Below, in pieces: positions 31,553 to 38,418 of a stretch of DNA of 38,418 nucleotides (the first letter of the stretch is position 1; the number at the start of each line of letters is the position of its first letter). The translations under genes were made by a program, and so were the position numbers. The stretch covers positions 1-38,418 of the forward strand of contig NZ_CALPCP010000032.1 in assembly GCF_943192995.1 (NCBI RefSeq), written 5' to 3'. This DNA is from Flintibacter muris (GTDB taxonomy: Bacteria; Bacillota; Clostridia; Oscillospirales; Oscillospiraceae). The notes below the pieces were generated by a model that made no database searches, was not told where the DNA came from, and saw nothing but the letters and a program-made list of their open reading frames with translations.

Positions 31553-34500
31553 GGTTCTTTCCCCACCCGTTCCCAAAATTCCTCGGCGCTGACGCTGGCC
31601 AGCCAGCGTTTGCAGTCCCCGGTCTGGCCGGGCTCAAAGTGGCAGGCGGCGGCGTAATCGCAGAAACGGCAGGCATTTTTCTCCGGTCCCCGCCAGAAGG
31701 GGTCGGCGGCAATGTTGCCTCCAGCCAGCTCCTTGCAGATATCCTCCAGCACCCGCTGAACGTGCTTGCCCAGCTTGCCCAGCTGCTCGGCAGAGGCCAG
31801 GGCCTCACCGGTGATCTGTCCGGTGGATTTGCTCACCCGCAGAGGCAGAAAGCGGTATCCGCCTTCGCCCTGCTCCTCCATGGCGTCCAGCACCTTTCTG
31901 TCATTTACTACCAGCCCTCTGCGTTTCAGCTCTGTGTCCACCTTTTTGCGCAGCTCCTCACCGCTCATGGCCCGGCTTCCCCGGATCACGGCCTCCCGGG
32001 CCGGGAGGTAGAGCACCCCGGCCCCCTCCACAGGCAGTCCGTAGAGGGCCTGCCCCTTCTCCTCCAAGGTAAAGAGGTAGAGCAGCATTTGCAGTCCCAG
32101 GCCGTTCCACACCTCGGTGAGGTCAAAGGTCTTGCGGCCCGTCTTGTAGTCCACCACCCGCAGATTGAGCCGGCCATCATCAACCCAGCCGTCCACCCGG
32201 TCCACAAAGCCGGTGATGCTGATGGTAATTCCATTGCAGGTGAGCTCCACCGGGGGCAGAGCAGGGGGCTCACCCTCCTTTCCCCTCCCAAAGCCCAATT
32301 CAAAGGAGATGGGCTTGAATTGGGAATTCAACAGCTCCTCCGCCACATTGTCCACTACCGCCTGGACAGAACGGAGCAGACGGCGGAAGAGATACTGGAA
32401 CCGGGGGGTCTGGCCCTCCAGCCCTCCCAGCTCCTCCGCCACATAGCGGTCCACCGCCTCTTTTGTCAGGCGGCGCAGCTTCTTTTTCCGAACGTCATCC
32501 TCCTCACCCATGCCTGGGATAGCAGTTTGGGAAAACATCTCATCTTTCAGCACATACTCCAGCACATAGTGGACAAACGTGCCGTACTCAGGAGCTGTAA
32601 AGCCAGCTGGCTTGCGGGGCTCCGCCTCCAGGCCGTAGCGCATAAAGTAGGAAAAATGGCAGGATTTATACTTGTCCATGCGGGAGGCGGACATGGCCAC
32701 CTGCTTTCCGTACAGCCGGTTTACCGCCTGTCGGGACAGCCGTCCCCGCTCCCAGGCGGCGGCCCGGTCCAGACGGGCCACCTGCTCCTCAAAGCCTGGC
32801 AGGCGCTCCAGCGCCCGGCGGACAGTCCGGTCCCGGCCCGCCTGTTCCAGGGCTGGCAGAAGGGCCTCCAGGCGGAAGGCTCCCTTCAAGTCCCCCTCCC
32901 GAACCAGCTTCACATCAGAAAACAGCAGTTTCAGGCGGTCCACCAGAAAGCTGGCCCGGCGCTCCTCCCCTCCCGGTCCCTGGACGGGCCAGGTTACCGC
33001 CAGCTTCTGGCTGGGCTGGGCACAGATCTGATAAATCGTGGTCATCTCCCGGTAGAGCAGATCCCGCTGAGATTGGGCCAGCTCCAGGCCGTAGGCGGAT
33101 AACAGGGCCCGGTCGTCGTCAGACAGCAGGCCGGGAGCTGTCCCCACCTGGGGCAGTGAGGCGTCGTCCGCCCCCAAAAGGAAGAGAACCTTCACCCGAT
33201 GACCGGTTTGACGGGTGGTCTCCCCCGCCGTCACCCGGTCCAGAGAGACAGGAATGGTGCCCACGTCATACTGGGAGAGCACCAGCCGAAAGAGCAGGGC
33301 AAACTCCTCCAGCTCCATGGAAATATCCCCCAGAAGACGGGCACACTGCTCCAGTCCGCCGCACAGAATATCCCACAGCTGCCGGTACTCCTCCGCCAAG
33401 GCGGGCTGGCCCCGCTGAATCAGCAGCTCCACCCGCTCCTCCAGCCGGTCAGGCAGGCCGATCTCCTCCAAAAAGGTGTAAAGGGAAATCGCCTGTCCCC
33501 TTCCCGTCCGATCTGGATTCTTCCGTAAAATCTCCAGCGGAGCGCTTACCCGCCGCCGGGCACTGTCCACCCGGGTCAGCAGGTCCCTGTCCTCCTGTGA
33601 CAGCTTCAAGCCGTAGCCCTTTGGGTGCCAGGACCAATCTTTGGCCTGAGTCCAGCGGCTGCCCTTTATATCCCATTTCAGGACGTAGTTCTCTAATAAA
33701 TCCACATCCTCCTGGGACAGGTCGGTGAGGCCGGTTTTTAAGTAACGGAAGACGTCGTCATAGCGGTATCCCCCGGCTGTGGTGTCCAGAGCGGCGGTAA
33801 CCAGGGCCAGCACAGGCTTTTCCAAAATATCTGTCATAGCGGAGGAAAACACCGGCACCCCGTACCGTCCAAAGACGGACTCTGTCAGATCCCGGTATGC
33901 GCCGTAGTTCCGGGCCACCACGCCCATGTCCCGGAAGCGGTACCCCTCCTCCCGGACCAGCCGCAAAATGCGGGCGGCAGTCCACTCCACCTCCCCCCGG
34001 GGCGTTGCGGCCTGAAACAGCTCCACCGCCCCGCCGCACGGGATGGGCTGGGGAGTATCTTCCGCAAAAACGGCCCGCTCCAGATGGGCCAACGGCTTTG
34101 CCTTTCCAGGTGCATCTGTGACAAGGCATTCCACTTTATACGAAATTCGTTCCTCATTGGCCAGCCGCAGGAGGGTATTGGCAGTCCGCCGGGCCGGGGA
34201 AAATATTCCGGCTCCTCCCTCGTCCTCCTCCAGATGGTTGCAGGTAAGGGTGACGGTCATGGACTCCGACTGGGCCATCAGCAGCCGCAGCAGCTCCCCC
34301 TGCTGGCGGGTAAAGTCGGTAAAGCCGTCCAGCCACAGGTCCTTCCCTCTGGCCCAGCCGCAGGCCCGGAGCTTGTCCGCCGCCCGGGTCAGACGGTCAC
34401 GGGGGTCCAGGGCTGTCTGGGCGGTAAGGGCCTCATACTCACCGAAGATGAGCCCCAGATCCCGCAGCTTGCCGCCCTCGGGGCCGGAGGCCTCCTCCCC

Positions 34501-34914
34501 TGCCTGAATCAAGGTAGCCGGCGGGACACAGCAGCTTTTCAGCTCGTCCGCCGTGGCCAGCAGTGAGGTGAGAAAGGCGGGCCGTTTGGAGGGACGGCCA
34601 TAGACAGTCAGCTTGGAGGAGGCGTTCTGTACCGCCCGGTACATCAGCAGAAGACGGCCTCCCGGCTCCAGCTCCTCCTCTCCCAGCCCCCCGGCCGACT
34701 GGAAAATGCGGTTGGCCAGACGGCTGAAAGACAGCACCTCGGCATACAGGCTGGCCTGGGGACCGCCCACGGCGCACAGCGCTCGCTCCGTCTCGTGGGA
34801 CTGCTGCTCCGGCACCAGCAGCACCTGGGGCCGCTTCTGGCCCGACTGGCACAGACGCTCCAGCACCGCGGTAGTCTTGCCGGTTCCAGCCCGGCCTAAC
34901 AGCAGTTTGAACAT
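31549..34914 (-). CDS. addB: ATP-dependent helicase/deoxyribonuclease subunit B
   Basis: A 1121-residue AddB. The N-terminal Walker A GRAGTGKT (7-14) opens a degenerate UvrD-like helicase region. The C-terminal RecB-type nuclease has GFVDRVD and VVDYKTG (Asp and Lys of the PD-(D/E)XK site). The Fe-S ligands appear as one upstream cysteine (YKSCHFSYFMRYGL) and a C-terminal set CRFCDYAAAC. AddB works with AddA to resect double-strand breaks until Chi. No addA follows here; instead four unrelated genes do. GGAGG precedes the ATG. First gene of a five-gene operon. Confidence 0.94.
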   Translation of the reverse strand: MFKLLLGRAGTGKTTAVLERLCQSGQKRPQVLLVPEQQSHETERALCAVGGPQASLYAEVLSFSRLANRIFQSAGGLGEEELEPGGRLLLMYRAVQNASSKLTVYGRPSKRPAFLTSLLATADELKSCCVPPATLIQAGEEASGPEGGKLRDLGLIFGEYEALTAQTALDPRDRLTRAADKLRACGWARGKDLWLDGFTDFTRQQGELLRLLMAQSESMTVTLTCNHLEEDEGGAGIFSPARRTANTLLRLANEERISYKVECLVTDAPGKAKPLAHLERAVFAEDTPQPIPCGGAVELFQAATPRGEVEWTAARILRLVREEGYRFRDMGVVARNYGAYRDLTESVFGRYGVPVFSSAMTDILEKPVLALVTAALDTTAGGYRYDDVFRYLKTGLTDLSQEDVDLLENYVLKWDIKGSRWTQAKDWSWHPKGYGLKLSQEDRDLLTRVDSARRRVSAPLEILRKNPDRTGRGQAISLYTFLEEIGLPDRLEERVELLIQRGQPALAEEYRQLWDILCGGLEQCARLLGDISMELEEFALLFRLVLSQYDVGTIPVSLDRVTAGETTRQTGHRVKVLFLLGADDASLPQVGTAPGLLSDDDRALLSAYGLELAQSQRDLLYREMTTIYQICAQPSQKLAVTWPVQGPGGEERRASFLVDRLKLLFSDVKLVREGDLKGAFRLEALLPALEQAGRDRTVRRALERLPGFEEQVARLDRAAAWERGRLSRQAVNRLYGKQVAMSASRMDKYKSCHFSYFMRYGLEAEPRKPAGFTAPEYGTFVHYVLEYVLKDEMFSQTAIPGMGEEDDVRKKKLRRLTKEAVDRYVAEELGGLEGQTPRFQYLFRRLLRSVQAVVDNVAEELLNSQFKPISFELGFGRGKEGEPPALPPVELTCNGITISITGFVDRVDGWVDDGRLNLRVVDYKTGRKTFDLTEVWNGLGLQMLLYLFTLEEKGQALYGLPVEGAGVLYLPAREAVIRGSRAMSGEELRKKVDTELKRRGLVVNDRKVLDAMEEQGEGGYRFLPLRVSKSTGQITGEALASAEQLGKLGKHVQRVLEDICKELAGGNIAADPFWRGPEKNACRFCDYAAACHFEPGQTGDCKRWLASVSAEEFWERVGKEP

Positions 34915-35026
34915 AGGGTATGCCTCCTTTTCGCCCTCGCCCGGCGGCTTTCCTTTCCTGTATAATCAGAACATTGACTATCAGAAAGGACCCGAAGATC
35001 TTTTGCGCAAAACTTTGTTTAGCTTC

Positions 35027-35063
35027 CATAAAAAATGGGCCGTGCCGGTCATTGGCACGGCCC
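35027..35063 (-). terminator. guaB terminator
   Basis: GGGCCGTGCC (35037-35046) and GGCACGGCCC (35054-35063), then ATTTTTTATGG on the minus strand. Confidence 0.9.
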
Positions 35064-35075
35064 GCTTGGCTGAGC

Positions 35076-36880
<1,805 letters not shown>

Positions 36881-36895
36881 AATCTCCTTTTCTTT

Positions 36896-37639
36896 TTAAA
36901 CCGGCGTCTCCCCAAAGTACAGCGCCGCCTCAAACCGGGGCTTGCCCTCCTTGTCAATCCCCCGGACAAACCGGCTGTCCCCCAGGCCGCTGGTCTGGAT
37001 GGTGAGCACCTCCCCGGGGCGGCACTCAGCCAGATAGCCGATCTGCATCTCGGCCAGGAAGCGGTCCTCGGACAGGCGCTCCATGCCCACGGCGTCGCAG
37101 GCGAAGTCGGCGTAGCGGGTGTTGTTCACGTGGCCGTTCAAATCGCAGTCACTGTAGCGCATGGGGCGGCGTTCCGCCTCCCGCAGGTCGCCGGGCTGGC
37201 GGAGCTTGGCCAGGGTCATGGTCTTGCACAGGGTTCCGCCGCCGGTGCCCTCCAGCTCGGGGATGGCGCTCAGGCGCATCAGCTTGTGGCTGTTCACATC
37301 GGCCAGCACCCAGGCGGACACCGATTCCCCGATAGGCTGGCCGTTGGCCAGGATGTCGTAGTCCCGGTACATGATGGCCCCTCTGCCCCCCCGGTGCCAG
37401 GTGCGGACGGTGAGCTTATCCTCATATCTCAAGGGCCGGGACAGCCGGTACCAGGACCGGGCCAGCATCCAGAAGGCCCCGTACCGCTCCACCAGCGTCT
37501 CCCGGGAGAAGCCGCCGTCCTCCGCCGCCAAAGTGGCGGCGTTTTGCAGGTGGTTCAGCAGAGCAGACGCCTTGCACTGGCCCCGGCCGTCTACGTCCAG
37601 GCCGTTTAAACGGATTTCATACTCAAAAAACATACTCAT
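36896..37639 (-). CDS. Acyl-ACP thioesterase
   Basis: A 247-residue double hot-dog thioesterase of the FatA/FatB-like family that releases fatty acids from acyl-ACP. Repeat 1 has the LLNHLQNAA helix and repeat 2 the DCDLNGHVNNTRYADF block, with the asparagine-histidine pair of the active site. ATG 37639 overlaps the stop of the preceding zinc-ribbon gene (ATGA); the next ATG at 37633 has better ribosome-site spacing, and an upstream in-frame start at 37678 lies inside that gene. Confidence 0.88.
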   Translation of the reverse strand: MSMFFEYEIRLNGLDVDGRGQCKASALLNHLQNAATLAAEDGGFSRETLVERYGAFWMLARSWYRLSRPLRYEDKLTVRTWHRGGRGAIMYRDYDILANGQPIGESVSAWVLADVNSHKLMRLSAIPELEGTGGGTLCKTMTLAKLRQPGDLREAERRPMRYSDCDLNGHVNNTRYADFACDAVGMERLSEDRFLAEMQIGYLAECRPGEVLTIQTSGLGDSRFVRGIDKEGKPRFEAALYFGETPV

Positions 37640-38247
37640 TTTTCCTTGCCTCGAATCATAATTGAAGTTTTGCAGCACAGATCGTCAATGTCGTCAGCGG
37701 TGGCGGCGGGAAGGCGGTATTTGCCGCCGCAGTCCTGACAGTACAGCTCCACTGCACTGAAATGGACGTCAAACCCCCACCGCTTGCTGCCGCAGGTGCA
37801 GGAGATGCCCCCCCGGGCGGCGATATCCCGCAGCTCAGACAGCACCTCCTCCATGACGATCTCGTCCAGAAAGGCCCCGGTTTCGGCGGCGTCCTCCCCC
37901 AGCTTGTCCACCGCCTGCTCCAGCCGGGCGGTGGCGGCGTACACTGGGCCCTCCTCCCCCACGTAGCAGCAGTCCAGCCCGGAGGCGGCGCAGGAGAAGG
38001 CCAGCGCCTTCTCCCGGATGAAGGCCTGGGAGGAGCAGGACACCGTATGCTCCCGCCCGCAGAACAGGCAGGGCACCGTCAGCTGCACCCGGTTGGGCTT
38101 GAACTCCACCCCCAGCTCCGACTTGCCGCAGGGGCACTTGATGTGGGCCGGGGCCGCCGCCAGGGAGAACAGGTCCCGCTCCACAATCACCGACTGGGCG
38201 CAGTGGGGGCAGATGTAGGACAAAAACCGCTTCGTCTCTTGTACCAT
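37636..38247 (-). CDS. Zinc-ribbon protein (203 aa)
   Basis: A soluble protein with several cysteine pairs: Cys13/Cys16, Cys38/Cys40, Cys60/Cys63, and late pairs CTCGSK and CQDCGG, so it probably holds two or more zinc ribbons. The middle is helical. No family recognised. ATG 38247 has AAAGGAG 13 bases upstream; the longer frame starts before the promoter. It leads the thioesterase operon. Confidence 0.75.
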   Translation of the reverse strand: MVQETKRFLSYICPHCAQSVIVERDLFSLAAAPAHIKCPCGKSELGVEFKPNRVQLTVPCLFCGREHTVSCSSQAFIREKALAFSCAASGLDCCYVGEEGPVYAATARLEQAVDKLGEDAAETGAFLDEIVMEEVLSELRDIAARGGISCTCGSKRWGFDVHFSAVELYCQDCGGKYRLPAATADDIDDLCCKTSIMIRGKEK

Positions 38248-38283
38248 GTTCGGGTCGCTCCTTTGGCGTTTTCTCATGGGTAT

Positions 38284-38312
38284 ATTATAGCGCAGTTTTT
38301 GGGAAAAAACAA
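38284..38312 (-). promoter_or_regulatory. Promoter of the zinc-ribbon/thioesterase operon
   Basis: Minus strand: TTGTTT (38312-38307), 17 bases, TATAAT (38289-38284). Confidence 0.7.
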
Positions 38313-38319
38313 GACGGAA

Positions 38320-38342
38320 GGAGCGCCCCTGCGGGGCGCTCC
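38320..38342. terminator. GC-rich hairpin near the window end
   Basis: GGAGCGCCCC (38320-38329), TGC, GGGGCGCTCC (38333-38342). The minus strand reaches a T-rich run some bases later, so it may end transcription of a gene beyond the window. Confidence 0.5.
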
Positions 38343-38359
38343 TCAGCCTGTCGAAAAGA

Positions 38360-38389
38360 GGCCTGTCTGTCTTCATTACCAGACAGGCC
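38360..38389. other. Second hairpin near the window end
   Basis: GGCCTGTCTG (38360-38369) and CAGACAGGCC (38380-38389) with a 10-base loop. It may be a second terminator arm or an operator of the neighbouring gene. Confidence 0.4.
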
Positions 38390-38418
38390 ACAAAGTTAAT
38401 GAGGGATAAAATGTAGGA

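Noticed and set aside
31486..33102. 538-codon plus-strand frame opposite addB
   Set aside because: Antisense shadow; addB motifs are intact on the minus strand.

Overview
The window looks like chromosome from a GC-rich, spore-forming Clostridium-class Firmicute, probably an Oscillospiraceae/Flavonifractor-like gut anaerobe. This is inferred from gene content (yqfC-yqfD-phoH, a cotJC remnant, class II aldolase plus a PPi-type phosphofructokinase, DUF4317, DUF2975-XRE), strong GGAGG ribosome sites and high GC. No rRNA, tRNA or CRISPR array was recognised.

Region 1 (1-3460) is the right end of an integrative element of the serine-recombinase type. It holds a DnaC-like ATPase, a short ORF, a large serine recombinase and a coupled coiled-coil peptide. 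It abuts the 3' end of a spore-coat manganese-catalase gene (cotJC) that has lost its 5' part, so the element probably sits in cotJC. The recombinase promoter lies inside a perfect 16-bp inverted repeat.

Region 2 (3461-12150) carries an LtaS-like membrane phosphotransferase, a radical SAM/SPASM protein, an amidase, an XRE regulator with a glycine-rich repeat domain preceded by a 31-residue peptide, fba, and a PPi-type pfk. Between the two glycolytic genes is a small accessory patch: a ribbon-helix-helix regulator, a 76-residue protein on the opposite strand, a broken small ORF, and an array of GACACC sites covering both divergent promoters.

Region 3 (12310-21645) is the most unusual part. 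It is one minus-strand operon coding for a DUF4317 protein, a 1086-residue J-domain protein, an HscC-like Hsp70, and a second, paralogous 1045-residue J-domain protein. Both J domains have HPE where HPD is usual. It looks like a dedicated Hsp70 machine with two giant co-chaperones of unknown client.

Region 4 (21646-28260) holds the sporulation-type operon yqfC-yqfD-phoH and a regulatory/envelope operon (DUF2975, XRE, small membrane protein, membrane protein, lipoprotein), followed by nth. Non-autonomous palindromic repeats of two families lie between these genes.

Region 5 (28261-38418) is housekeeping: rlmA; an addB-led operon ending in a pyridoxal kinase gene; guaB; and an operon of a zinc-ribbon protein, an acyl-ACP thioesterase and a small membrane protein. 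No addA is present beside addB in this window.
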